DNA of 64,000 nucleotides from Azospira oryzae (GTDB taxonomy: Bacteria; Pseudomonadota; Gammaproteobacteria; Burkholderiales; Rhodocyclaceae). Of the stretch, positions 8,666 to 17,043 are shown piece after piece; within the stretch, counting starts at the first letter, position 1; the number at the start of each line of letters is the position of its first letter. The stretch is from NCBI RefSeq assembly GCF_004217225.1, contig NZ_SHKM01000001.1, positions 310,001-374,000 of the forward strand, in the 5' to 3' direction. The position numbers and the translations under genes were made by a program. The notes under the pieces are model-generated. The model searched no databases and had not been told where the DNA came from. It saw only the letters and a list, made by a program, of their open reading frames with translations.

Positions 8666-11095
8666 ATGCTCGACAGCGACACCAAACGCCGTATCGATTC
8701 CTGCCGCGACATTCTCGTCGGCAAAGTGCCGGACCCCAAATCCCAGGTCGAACAGATCACCATCGCGTTGATCTACAAGTTCATGGACGACATGGACGCC
8801 GAGGCCGAAGAACTGGGCGGCAAGCGCAGCTTCTTTGCCGGCGAATACGCCAAGTACGGCTGGGCCCGACTGATGGCCCCCAATATGGGCGGTTTCGACG
8901 TGCTGGCCCTCTATTCCGAAGCCATCGGCAAGATGAACGAGAACCCCGGCATCCCGGCCCTGTTCCGTGACATCTTCAAGAACGCCTATCTGCCTTACCG
9001 GGACCCGGAAACCCTGCGCGCCTTCCTCAAGGAAATCGACGGTTTCACCTACGACCATTCCGAACGTCTGGGCGACGCCTTCGAATACCTGCTCTCCGTG
9101 CTTGGCAGCCAGGGCGATGCCGGCCAGTTCCGCACCCCGCGCCACATCATCGACTTCATGGTCGAGATCATCGACCCCAAGAAAAACGAAAGCGTCCTCG
9201 ACCCCGCCTGCGGCACCGCCGGTTTCCTCATTTCGGCGTGGAAGCACATCCTCCGGCAGAACACCAAAACCCGTACCGGCGACCTGCTGACGCCGGAAGA
9301 GCGGGCCACCCTGGTGGCCAACATCCACGGCTACGACATCTCCCCCGACATGGTGCGCCTGTCCCTGGTCAATCTGTACCTGCACGGCTTCACCGACCCC
9401 CACATCGTCGAATACGACACCCTGACCAGCGAAGAACGCTGGAACGAGACGGCCGACATCATCCTGGCCAACCCGCCCTTCATGTCGCCCAAGGGCGGCA
9501 TCAAGCCCCACAAGCGCTTTTCGGTGCAGGCCACCCGCTCGGAAGTGCTGTTCGTGGACTACATCGCCGAGCACCTCAGCCCCCAGGGCCGGGCCGCCAT
9601 CGTCGTGCCCGAGGGCATCATTTTCCAGAGCGGCACCGCCTACAAGAAGCTGCGCGAAATGCTGGTCAAGACCTCCCTGGTGGCCGTGGTATCGCTGCCG
9701 GCGGGGGTCTTCAATCCCTATTCGGGGGTCAAGACCTCGATCCTGATCCTCGACAAGCGCCTGGCCAAAAACTGCGATTCGGTGCTGTTCGTCAAGGTGG
9801 AGAACGATGGCTTTAATCTCGGGGCGCAACGGCGGGCAATTACCGGGAGCGACCTGCCAGATGCTGTGAAGCAACTAAGGAAATTCTTTGCCGATGCTGC
9901 AGGATTCGATAGTGCTCAGATGGCACACAAGGTGGCGCGGGTGCAGATCGGTGCGAGCGGTGAATGGAACCTAAGTGCTGATCGCTATCGGAACAGTCCT
10001 GACATACAAGCCGCCTATGAAATCGTGCAAATTGGCGACGTTGTTAGCACGATTACGCCTCCCCTCAAACTACAAAAGGAATCGTATTCCGCTGCCGGTC
10101 GCTACCCGATAATTGACCAATCTCAACAAGAAATCGCAGGCTGGACTAACGACGAGTTCGCCGTTATCCGCCCGGCCAAACCCTTGGTCATTTTTGGTGA
10201 TCACACTTGTGCGGTGAAACTGATAAAACAGCCCTTCGCACAAGGTGCTGACGGGATAAAAATCCTAGAGACAAATAACCAACTGCTTCCAGAGTTTCTG
10301 TATTACTCCTTGAAAGCAAATCCTCTCGCAACGGATGGTTACAAAAGGCACTTCACGGACCTAAAGAGAAAACTGCTTCCACTCCCGCCCCTCGCCATCC
10401 AGCAGGAAATCGTCGCGGAAATCGAGGGCTACCAGAAGATCATCGACGGCGCTCGGCAGGTGGTGGAGAACTACCGGCCCCGAATCAATGTGCAGCCGGA
10501 TTGGCCGGTTGTAGCGCTAGGCGAGATCATTGAAGGTAAGCCGAAGAATGGCTATTCCGGAAAACCTGTTGATTACGAAACCTCAACTAAGGTTTTGTCA
10601 TTGAGTGCGACTACAAGCGGAGTATTGGATATATCCCGGACCAAGTATCTGGACGAAGATATTCCCAATGATGCAGCGTGCAGGTGTCGCCAGGGTGATA
10701 TCTATCTTCAGCGTGGAAATACCGCGGAGTTGGTTGGCACGGCGGCAATCTTTGACGTCAATGAAGTGAATTATATATACCCTGACCTCATGATCAGAGT
10801 GAGGGCGGACGAAACAAAAATTCTGAGCCATTACCTCCTGCACCAATTGCAGAGCCCAAGCGTACGCAACTATATAACTCGAAACGCTGTGGGTGCGGCA
10901 GGGAGTATGCCGAAGATAAATCAAGGGATCGTGGAAAGAATTCCCATCCCTCTTCCCGACCTCGAAACCCAACGCGCCATCGTTGCCGAAATCCAAGCCG
11001 AGCAAGCCCTGGTCAATGCCAACAAGGAACTGATTGGGTGCTTCGAAGCAAAGATCAAGGCCACTATCAACCGGGTCTGGGGCAGCAGCGAGTAG
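8666..11095 (+). CDS. type I methyltransferase-specificity fusion (HsdM-HsdS)
   Basis: An 809-aa protein with both modification and specificity functions. Residues 1-430 form HsdM: an N-terminal helical region, the AdoMet motif DPACGTAGFL (about residue 178) and the catalytic NPPF (about 270) for N6-adenine methylation. From about residue 440 it continues as a specificity subunit with two target recognition domains (starting near 450 and 612). Each is followed by a conserved spacer helix (LPPLAIQQEIVAEIE at about 573; LPDLETQRAIVAEIQ at about 763). HsdM and HsdS are normally separate, so the fusion is unusual for a system with a separate HsdR. The recognition domains are clearly more AT-rich than the methylase half, which suggests exchange of specificity segments. 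Confidence 0.93.
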   Translation: MLDSDTKRRIDSCRDILVGKVPDPKSQVEQITIALIYKFMDDMDAEAEELGGKRSFFAGEYAKYGWARLMAPNMGGFDVLALYSEAIGKMNENPGIPALFRDIFKNAYLPYRDPETLRAFLKEIDGFTYDHSERLGDAFEYLLSVLGSQGDAGQFRTPRHIIDFMVEIIDPKKNESVLDPACGTAGFLISAWKHILRQNTKTRTGDLLTPEERATLVANIHGYDISPDMVRLSLVNLYLHGFTDPHIVEYDTLTSEERWNETADIILANPPFMSPKGGIKPHKRFSVQATRSEVLFVDYIAEHLSPQGRAAIVVPEGIIFQSGTAYKKLREMLVKTSLVAVVSLPAGVFNPYSGVKTSILILDKRLAKNCDSVLFVKVENDGFNLGAQRRAITGSDLPDAVKQLRKFFADAAGFDSAQMAHKVARVQIGASGEWNLSADRYRNSPDIQAAYEIVQIGDVVSTITPPLKLQKESYSAAGRYPIIDQSQQEIAGWTNDEFAVIRPAKPLVIFGDHTCAVKLIKQPFAQGADGIKILETNNQLLPEFLYYSLKANPLATDGYKRHFTDLKRKLLPLPPLAIQQEIVAEIEGYQKIIDGARQVVENYRPRINVQPDWPVVALGEIIEGKPKNGYSGKPVDYETSTKVLSLSATTSGVLDISRTKYLDEDIPNDAACRCRQGDIYLQRGNTAELVGTAAIFDVNEVNYIYPDLMIRVRADETKILSHYLLHQLQSPSVRNYITRNAVGAAGSMPKINQGIVERIPIPLPDLETQRAIVAEIQAEQALVNANKELIGCFEAKIKATINRVWGSSE

Positions 11096-11196
11096 TCACT
11101 GATACGGCGCTGGGTGGACCTGTGCGCGACTGACTGCGCCGCAACTCGATTATTGGCCCATGCCGCCCCCGGGGTGTTTTGCCGGTTCCCCCATGA

Positions 11197-11230
11197 AAAC
11201 GCCGCCCAGGGAATTGGGGCGGCGTTTTTG
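11197..11230. terminator. intrinsic terminator between hsdMS and the encapsulin operon
   Basis: AAAACGCCGCCC pairs with GGGGCGGCGTTTTT across an eight-base loop. T runs on both strands allow it to serve the converging restriction and encapsulin operons. Confidence 0.85.
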
Positions 11231-11250
11231 TTTGCAGCGGCGCTTGAGCT

Positions 11251-13143
11251 TCACCCCAACACCGTCGTACTCCTCCCTCCCTTTAGCCGCTTCAACGTCG
11301 CCACCAGGTGATCCACTTCCTGGCAGGTGTTGTAGAAGGCTAGCGACGGACGCACCGTGGCTTCCAGGCCGAAGCGGCGCAGGATGGGTTGGGCGCAGTG
11401 GTGTCCGGAGCGCACGGCGATGCCTTCCTGGTTGAGGGCCTTGCCCACTTCCTCGGTCTTGAAGCCTTCCAGCACGAAGGAGGCGACGCTGGCCTTGTCC
11501 CTTGCCGTGCCGATGATGCGCAGGCCGGGCACGGTGCGTAGCCCATGGGTGGCGTATTCCAGCAGGGCGTGCTCGTAGCGGGCGATGTTTTCCAGGCCGA
11601 TGCGTTCCACGTAGTCCAGGGCGGCGCCCAGGCCTACGGCGTCGGCGATGTTGCCGGTGCCGGCTTCGAACTTGTTGGGTGCCGGTTGGTACAGGGTCCG
11701 CTCGAAGGTGACGTCGGCAATCATGTTGCCGCCGCCCTGCCAGGGCTGGGTGGCTTCCAGGATGGCGGCCTTGCCATAGACCGCGCCGATGCCCGTGGGG
11801 GCGAAGACCTTGTGGCCGGAAAAGACGAACCAGTCCGCATCCAGGGCCTGCACATTGACCCGCAGGTGGGAGACGGATTGGGCCCCGTCCACCAGCACCT
11901 TGGCGCCGGCCCGGTGGGCCAGGTCCACGATTTCCTTGACCGGGGTGATGGTGCCCAGGGCGTTGGAAACCTGGGTGATGGCCACCAGCTTGGTCTTCTC
12001 GTTGAGCAGTTTCTGGTACTCGTCGAGGCGGATCTGGCCGTCGTCGTCCACCGGAATGACGCGAATCTTGGCGCCCTTCTCGGCCGCCAGCTGCTGCCAG
12101 GGGACGATGTTGGCGTGGTGCTCGAGAATCGAGACCACGATTTCATCGCCGGCGCCGATGTTCTGGCGCCCCCAGCTCTGGGCCACCAGGTTGATGGCCT
12201 CGGTGGCGCCGCGCACGAAAATGATTTCGTTGGCAGAGCCGGCGCCGATGAAGCGCGCCACCTTGTTCCGCGCCGACTCGTAGGCATCCGTGGCCCTTGC
12301 CGCCAGTTCGTGGGCGGCGCGGTGGATGTTGGAGTTTTCGTGGGCGTAGAACCAGGCCAGCCGGTCGATCACCGCCTGGGGCTTGTGGGTGGTGGCGGCG
12401 TTGTCGAACCACACCAGGGGCTTGCCGTTCACCCGTTCCGCCAGGATCGGGAAGTCGCGGCGGATGGCGTTGACGTCCAGGGGCGGGTGGGCCAGGGGCT
12501 GCACCGGGGGCTCGGCCTGGGCCGCATCGGCCCCCACCGGGTCGAGGAAGTAGAAGGAGGAACTGCGGCTGGGCACGGCGGCGGGAATGCTGCCTTTACT
12601 TTCCCGGGGCGCCTTGTTGTCAGCCAGCAGGGCCTTCAGCTCTTCCGCGCCGGGCAGGCCGAAGGACTGGGCCGTGACGCGGTCGTCCCGCGGCACCACG
12701 ATCTCGTTCTCCTTGGGCAGGTGGGCAGGGTAAGCGCTGCCTTCGCCCAGGAAGTAATAGGGCGTGGCGGGCGCGAATACCGGCGCTGCGGAGGAGGCGG
12801 ACTGGGGCAGGGCGGGGGCATAGGCCTGGGGCACGCCCAGGGCGGCGCTCCCAGGCTTGCCTGCCCCGGGAATGGCTTCCACAGCCGAGTCTGGCGCACC
12901 GTTCTGGCTGCTTGCCGCCGGCGCCAGGGAAGGCGCCCGCTGGCCCAGGGCGATCACCGGCTCATGGGACTGGGGAGCCACGTTGCCGACCGGCGCCGGT
13001 GTTTCCACCGGCCCCGGATTGCCCGGCAGGGCGGCGAAGAACTCGCTCGCCAGCCGGGCCAGGGTGGCCTCGTTGGGCAAGCCCGCCGGCAGCAGCCCGG
13101 CCAGGCCTTCCGGCGGGTTACTTGTAGGTGTCGGGGTAGTCAT
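11251..13143 (-). CDS. cysteine desulfurase with long N-terminal cargo domain (encapsulin cargo)
   Basis: A 630-aa protein. Residues ~222-630 are a SufS-like PLP cysteine desulfurase, which takes sulfur from cysteine to form a persulfide: WFDNAATTHKPQ, then SGHK with the PLP lysine at K445, then SGHHCAQPI with the catalytic cysteine C583. Residues 1-220 are an extra low-complexity Pro/Ala-rich extension, as in desulfurases packaged in family 2A encapsulins. It holds two copies of a short aromatic motif (PYYFLGEG at 128-135 and SFYFLDP at 196-202). The ATG at 13143 has a GGAGAT ribosome site and lies inside the shell gene, overlapping it by 26 bp; longer in-frame starts exist but are less likely. 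Storage or transfer of sulfur inside the shell is known for the family and inferred here. Confidence 0.95.
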   Translation of the reverse strand: MTTPTPTSNPPEGLAGLLPAGLPNEATLARLASEFFAALPGNPGPVETPAPVGNVAPQSHEPVIALGQRAPSLAPAASSQNGAPDSAVEAIPGAGKPGSAALGVPQAYAPALPQSASSAAPVFAPATPYYFLGEGSAYPAHLPKENEIVVPRDDRVTAQSFGLPGAEELKALLADNKAPRESKGSIPAAVPSRSSSFYFLDPVGADAAQAEPPVQPLAHPPLDVNAIRRDFPILAERVNGKPLVWFDNAATTHKPQAVIDRLAWFYAHENSNIHRAAHELAARATDAYESARNKVARFIGAGSANEIIFVRGATEAINLVAQSWGRQNIGAGDEIVVSILEHHANIVPWQQLAAEKGAKIRVIPVDDDGQIRLDEYQKLLNEKTKLVAITQVSNALGTITPVKEIVDLAHRAGAKVLVDGAQSVSHLRVNVQALDADWFVFSGHKVFAPTGIGAVYGKAAILEATQPWQGGGNMIADVTFERTLYQPAPNKFEAGTGNIADAVGLGAALDYVERIGLENIARYEHALLEYATHGLRTVPGLRIIGTARDKASVASFVLEGFKTEEVGKALNQEGIAVRSGHHCAQPILRRFGLEATVRPSLAFYNTCQEVDHLVATLKRLKGGRSTTVLG

Positions 13144-14053
13144 GGTACTTGCCGATCTCCACGTCATCGAGCACGGCCAGGGCATCTTCGGTCAGCACGG
13201 CCAGGGAGCAATAGAGCGAAATCAGGTAGGAGGCGATGGCGTTGCGGTTGATGCCCATGAAGCGCACCGACAGCCCCGGGCTCTGTTCGCCGGCCAGGCC
13301 GGGCTGGAACAGGCCGACCACGCCCTGGCGCTTTTCGCCGGTGCGCAGCAGGATGATCTTGGTCTTGCCGTCCTCGATGGGCACCTTGTCGGAAGGGATC
13401 AGGGGAATGCCGCGCCAGGTGAGGAACTGGGAGCCGAAGAGGGAAACGGTGGGGGGCGGCACGCCGCGGCGGGTGCACTCGCGGCCGAAGGCGGCGATGG
13501 CCAGGGGGTGGGTGAGGAAGAAGGCGGGTTCCTTCCACACGCGGGTCAAGAGATCGTCCAGATCGTCCGGAGTGGGGGCGCCGGTGAGGGTGGAGATGCG
13601 CTGGGCGTCGTCCACATTGGCCAGCAGGCCGTAGTCCGGGTTGTTGATGAGTTCGGATTCCTGACGTTCCTTGATGGTCTCGATGGTCAGGCGCAGCTGT
13701 TCCTTGATCTGGTCGTGGGGGCTGCTGTAGAGGTCGGAAACCCGGGTGTGCACATCCAGGATGGTGGTGACGGCGTTGAGGAAGTATTCCCGGGGCTGGG
13801 CGTCGTAATCGACGAAGGTCTGGGGCAGTTCGGATTCATCCCGCTGGGAGCAGGCGACGCGCACGTCCCGGGGGTTGATGACCTTGTTGAGGCGGTAGAT
13901 GCCGGCTTCCACAGGCAGCCACTGCAGCAGGTGCACCAGCCAGCGCGGGGTGATGGTGGATAGCTGGGGTACGGTCTTGGTGGCATTCGCCAGTTGCCGC
14001 GCGGCATTGTCGCCGAGGGCCTGGGCGCCTTCCGGATGGACGACTTCGGTCAT
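13118..14053 (-). CDS. family 2A encapsulin shell protein (SrpI-like)
   Basis: A 311-aa HK97-fold shell protein of the SrpI/MMPI family, recognisable by stretches such as YDAQPREYFLNAV, NPDYGLLANVDDAQR, PTPDDLDDLL, GRECTRRGVPPPTV and FGSQFLTWRG, with the C-terminal FMGINRNAIASYL. Family members self-assemble into small icosahedral protein shells that enclose a cysteine desulfurase, and its gene follows directly. A strong AAGGAGAG site precedes the ATG at 14053. The stop lies 26 bp inside the desulfurase gene, so the two are translationally coupled. The gene comes third in an operon after a rhodanese and a serine acetyltransferase, the known sulfur-metabolism context of family 2A. The length fits the family. 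Confidence 0.95.
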   Translation of the reverse strand: MTEVVHPEGAQALGDNAARQLANATKTVPQLSTITPRWLVHLLQWLPVEAGIYRLNKVINPRDVRVACSQRDESELPQTFVDYDAQPREYFLNAVTTILDVHTRVSDLYSSPHDQIKEQLRLTIETIKERQESELINNPDYGLLANVDDAQRISTLTGAPTPDDLDDLLTRVWKEPAFFLTHPLAIAAFGRECTRRGVPPPTVSLFGSQFLTWRGIPLIPSDKVPIEDGKTKIILLRTGEKRQGVVGLFQPGLAGEQSPGLSVRFMGINRNAIASYLISLYCSLAVLTEDALAVLDDVEIGKYHDYPDTYK

Positions 14054-14105
14054 GGATGACTCTCCTTGCTTGAGTTGTGATGGAGCGGTGGTTTGAAAAA
14101 AGGAA

Positions 14106-15113
14106 TCAGGCTGCGGCGGCCTTGAGCGGGGTCGGCGGCGGCAGGGAGTGCTGCGAATGCTGGGAGTGTTGAGAGTCGGCCTGGGTCACGTGGCTGCCCG
14201 GGGGCACGCTGTGGGTGAGCCAGACGTTGCCGCCGATGCTGCTGCCCTTGCCGATGGTGATGCGGCCCAGGATGGTGGCGCCGGCGTAGATCACCACGTC
14301 GTCCTCGACGATGGGGTGGCGCGGCTGCCCCTTCTCCAGGTTGCCCGCCTCGTCCGTGGCGAAGCGCTTGGCGCCCAGGGTCACGGCCTGATACAGGCGC
14401 ACCCGCTGGCCGATGACGGCGGTCTCGCCGATGACCACCCCGGTGCCGTGGTCGATGAAGAAGCCGGCGCCGATGGCGGCCCCCGGGTGGATGTCGATGC
14501 CCGTTTCGGCGTGGGCCAGCTCGGCGACGATGCGGGCCAGCAGGGGCACGCCCAGGCGATAGAGCTGGTGGGCCAGGCGGTGGTGGATCATGGCCACCAC
14601 GCCCGGGTAGCAGAGCAGCACCTCATCGACGCTGCGGGCCGCCGGGTCGCCGCTGTAGGCCGCTTCCACGTCGGTGTCGAGCAGGGCGCGGACCTGGGGC
14701 AGGGCTTCGGCAAAGCTGCGCACGATATGCACGGCCCGCTCTTCCACGGCGCCGTCGGCGGCCGGCTGGTGGCGGGCGGCGTAGCACAGCTCCAGCCGCA
14801 CCTGCCCGAGCAGGGCTTCCAGGGCCGCGTCCAGGGTGTAGCCGATGTAGTAGTCCTCGGTTTCCTGGTGCAGCTGGGCCGGGCCCAGGCGCATGGGGAA
14901 GAGGGCGCCCTGCAGCTGGGTGACGATCTCCTGCAGCACCTCCCGGGAGGGCAGCTCCCGGCCGCCCACGTCCTTGTGGCGCTGCTGGCGTTCGCGCCAG
15001 CGCTCCCGCTCGGCCCGCAGTTCGGCGACGATGCGGCCCAGGTCCCACTTGGCGCCCGGGCGCTGGCCCTGGGGGCCCTGGGACTGGCCGCAGCCGTAGG
15101 TGGGGGCGGCCAT
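14106..15113 (-). CDS. serine O-acetyltransferase (EpsC/CysE type)
   Basis: This enzyme makes O-acetylserine, the precursor of cysteine. The 335-aa protein has a helical N-terminal half (residues ~25-200) and a left-handed beta-helix of hexapeptide repeats (about 205-310: GIDIHPGAAIGAGFFIDHGT, VVIGETAVIG, VTLGAKRF, DDVVIYAGATILG, ITIGKGSSIGGN). It is longer than E. coli CysE and fits the EpsC-like group. The C-terminus has an odd triple SQHSQHSQHS repeat and lacks the usual CysE ending. The gene is separated from the rhodanese gene by 2 bp and from the shell gene by 52 bp. In this operon it would supply cysteine for the packaged desulfurase. Confidence 0.93.
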   Translation of the reverse strand: MAAPTYGCGQSQGPQGQRPGAKWDLGRIVAELRAERERWRERQQRHKDVGGRELPSREVLQEIVTQLQGALFPMRLGPAQLHQETEDYYIGYTLDAALEALLGQVRLELCYAARHQPAADGAVEERAVHIVRSFAEALPQVRALLDTDVEAAYSGDPAARSVDEVLLCYPGVVAMIHHRLAHQLYRLGVPLLARIVAELAHAETGIDIHPGAAIGAGFFIDHGTGVVIGETAVIGQRVRLYQAVTLGAKRFATDEAGNLEKGQPRHPIVEDDVVIYAGATILGRITIGKGSSIGGNVWLTHSVPPGSHVTQADSQHSQHSQHSLPPPTPLKAAAA

Positions 15114-15115
15114 GT

Positions 15116-15658
15116 TCAGTCCTGCACCCAGGGCAGGGCGGCGTGGCGCCAGCCGCCCAGGGCGCCGCGCTGCTGCTGCTCGTCCAGGTCGCCCTCGAAG
15201 CCTTCGAGGATGTTGTAGACCTGGGTGAAGCCCGCCTTGGCGGCGGCCTCGGCGGCCAGGGCCGAGCGCTTGCCGCTGCGACAGAGCAGCAGCACCGGCT
15301 GGTCCTTTTTCACCTTGGCTTCCAGCTCCTTGACGAAGCGGGGGTTGCGGTTCAGCGCCGTGCCGGTGGCCCAGGCCACGTGCAGGGTATCGGGCACATG
15401 GCCGACGAACTTGCGCTCTTCGGCGGTGCGCACATCCACCAGGGCCGCGGCGCCGCTGGAGAACAGCTCCCAGGCTTCCTTGGGCGTGACGCCGCCGGCG
15501 TAGGGCGTACCCTGGGCCTGGGCGGTGGCCCGGGCCCGTTCGAGAATGGGGTGGCTGGTGGTGGCGCTGGGGGCGGGGGCGGATGACGCCTGGGCGCCGG
15601 CGTGACGGGATGGGGCGGCACCGTTGGCGAAGGCGGTGCTGAGGGCTTGAACTGGCAT
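15116..15658 (-). CDS. rhodanese-domain sulfurtransferase
   Basis: A 180-aa single rhodanese domain (residues ~55-170) behind a 45-residue low-complexity Ala/Pro/Ser N-terminus. The active-site loop is CRSGKRSA with Cys126. The CH2-type signature regions (ALVDVRTAEERKFVGHVPD) are present. Rhodaneses carry persulfide sulfur between donors and acceptors. As first gene of the encapsulin operon it may feed or drain the sulfur handled by the packaged cysteine desulfurase. The disordered N-terminus resembles in composition the cargo domain of the desulfurase but lacks the YYFL motif, so packaging cannot be claimed. Confidence 0.92.
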   Translation of the reverse strand: MPVQALSTAFANGAAPSRHAGAQASSAPAPSATTSHPILERARATAQAQGTPYAGGVTPKEAWELFSSGAAALVDVRTAEERKFVGHVPDTLHVAWATGTALNRNPRFVKELEAKVKKDQPVLLLCRSGKRSALAAEAAAKAGFTQVYNILEGFEGDLDEQQQRGALGGWRHAALPWVQD

Positions 15659-15937
15659 GGCGCTTTTCCTCCTGGGTGGATGTCCGGCAGACGGCGGGGC
15701 GTCGTTGCGGGCGATGGAGGCAAGCCTAGTGGGGGAGTGTTTATTATGAAAAATACTATTTTGAAATGCCTATATTGCTAATTTGAATATATGCAATTGT
15801 GCTGACCGGCGGGCGGGTGGCGGCCCCGGGGATGTGTCGCTGATGACAGGTAAAGCTCGGCGGGCGCCGCGCAAGGGCGCAGAAAGGGCTGCAGAAAGGG
15901 CCGCTCCAGCCCAGTGAGGCGGCTGGGCTGATTTCGC
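15659..15937 (-). promoter_or_regulatory. likely promoter region of the encapsulin operon
   Basis: The segment 15738-15796 is strongly AT-rich between GC-rich genes and contains several TTTGAA/TTCAAA words (for example TTTTGAAATG and ATTTGAATAT), a pattern that could bind a LysR-type regulator such as CysB. No clear -35/-10 pair can be fixed by eye. The remaining sequence up to the LysR gene end shows no further feature. Confidence 0.4.
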
Positions 15938-16891
15938 CTACTGTGCTGCCGCCGCCGCCCGGGCCAGTTCCTCCCGGCTCAGCACGAACTCCCGGCTGTT
16001 GGCCAGCCGTTCCACCGCCAGGTCGATGAAGCGCCGCACCCGGGCCGGCTGGGCCCGGCGGCTGCCGTAGTAGATGAACATCTGGTAGCTGTCGGTCATG
16101 TGTTCCGGCAGCAGGGGCACCAGGCGTCCGCTGCGGATCAGGGCGGCGCCGGTGGGCACGGCGATCTGGGCGATGATCTCGCCGGCCAGCACGGCGTGCA
16201 GTTCCAGTTGTTCGTCGTTGGTGCAGAAGGCCGGGCGCACCGGGTGGTCCTGCTCTCCATCGCCCACCTTGACCCGCCAGGGGATGATGCGGCCGTCTTC
16301 GGAGTGGCGGAAGACGCTGCAGCGGTGGGCCTCCAGATCGTTGAGGCTGCGCGGCACACCGTGCCGCTGCAGGTAGCTGGGGGCGGCGCAGATCACCATC
16401 TGCATGGGGAAGAGGGGCCGGGCGATGAGGCCTTCCTCCGGTGCCGCGCCCAGGCGAAAGCCCACGTCCACCCGTTCCTCCACCCAGTTGCTGCGCCGGT
16501 CGTCGAGCTGGATGTCCGGCTGCACCTCCGGGTAGAGGCGGCAGTATTCCTCGATCACCGGGCCGATGACCGACACGGAAACCGAGCGGGGGCCGACGAT
16601 GCGCAGGGGCCCGGCCAGGTCTTCCCGGGTCTGCCGGGCGCCGCTCAGGGCCTGTTGCAGGCCCAGCAGGGAGGGCCGGGCCGCCTCGAAGAAGCGCTGC
16701 CCTTCTTCCGTCAGGGACATGCTGCGGGTGGTGCGGTGAAAGAGCCGCACCCCCAGGTGCTGCTCCAGCTGGCCCAGGGCCTTGCTGGCGGCCTGGGGGG
16801 ATATCTGCTGGGCCGCCGCGGCCTTGCTCAGGCTGCCCAGTTCCACGGTGTGGATGAAGGTGGCGATGGAGCGCAGTTCGTTGACGGCCAT
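15938..16891 (-). CDS. LysR-family transcriptional regulator
   Basis: A 317-aa regulator. The winged HTH occupies residues 1-62 (LGSLSKAAAAQQISPQAASKALGQLE, VRLFHRTTRSMSLTEEG), followed by a periplasmic-binding-protein-like effector domain (about 90-300). It is close to the CrgA/PecT-like group. It is transcribed away from the alcohol dehydrogenase gene, and a clear inverted repeat of LysR type lies 15-41 bp upstream of its start, so it likely controls itself and the dehydrogenase. The inducer is unknown. The Ala-rich tail is unremarkable. It may also be considered for the encapsulin operon downstream, but the geometry favours the dehydrogenase. Confidence 0.92.
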   Translation of the reverse strand: MAVNELRSIATFIHTVELGSLSKAAAAQQISPQAASKALGQLEQHLGVRLFHRTTRSMSLTEEGQRFFEAARPSLLGLQQALSGARQTREDLAGPLRIVGPRSVSVSVIGPVIEEYCRLYPEVQPDIQLDDRRSNWVEERVDVGFRLGAAPEEGLIARPLFPMQMVICAAPSYLQRHGVPRSLNDLEAHRCSVFRHSEDGRIIPWRVKVGDGEQDHPVRPAFCTNDEQLELHAVLAGEIIAQIAVPTGAALIRSGRLVPLLPEHMTDSYQMFIYYGSRRAQPARVRRFIDLAVERLANSREFVLSREELARAAAAAQ

Positions 16892-16905
16892 GGGGCTTTC
16901 CGTGG

Positions 16906-16932
16906 TTATTTACATCGAATGGTTGTAAATAA
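16906..16932. promoter_or_regulatory. LysR-type operator (inverted repeat)
   Basis: TTATTTACA (16906-16914) and TGTAAATAA (16924-16932) form a perfect nine-base inverted repeat with a nine-base spacer. It contains the T-N11-A geometry of LysR boxes within TTTAC...GTAAA and lies between the divergent LysR and alcohol dehydrogenase genes. Confidence 0.8.
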
Positions 16933-17043
16933 TACAAACTATTTGGCGGTAGTTGGATGTTTGTTGCCCCGCTACAGTTCGTCCATCGCGCTTTCTGACA
17001 CTTTCTGGCGCTTCCCCCCCATTCCCTTCAGGAGGATTTGCAA

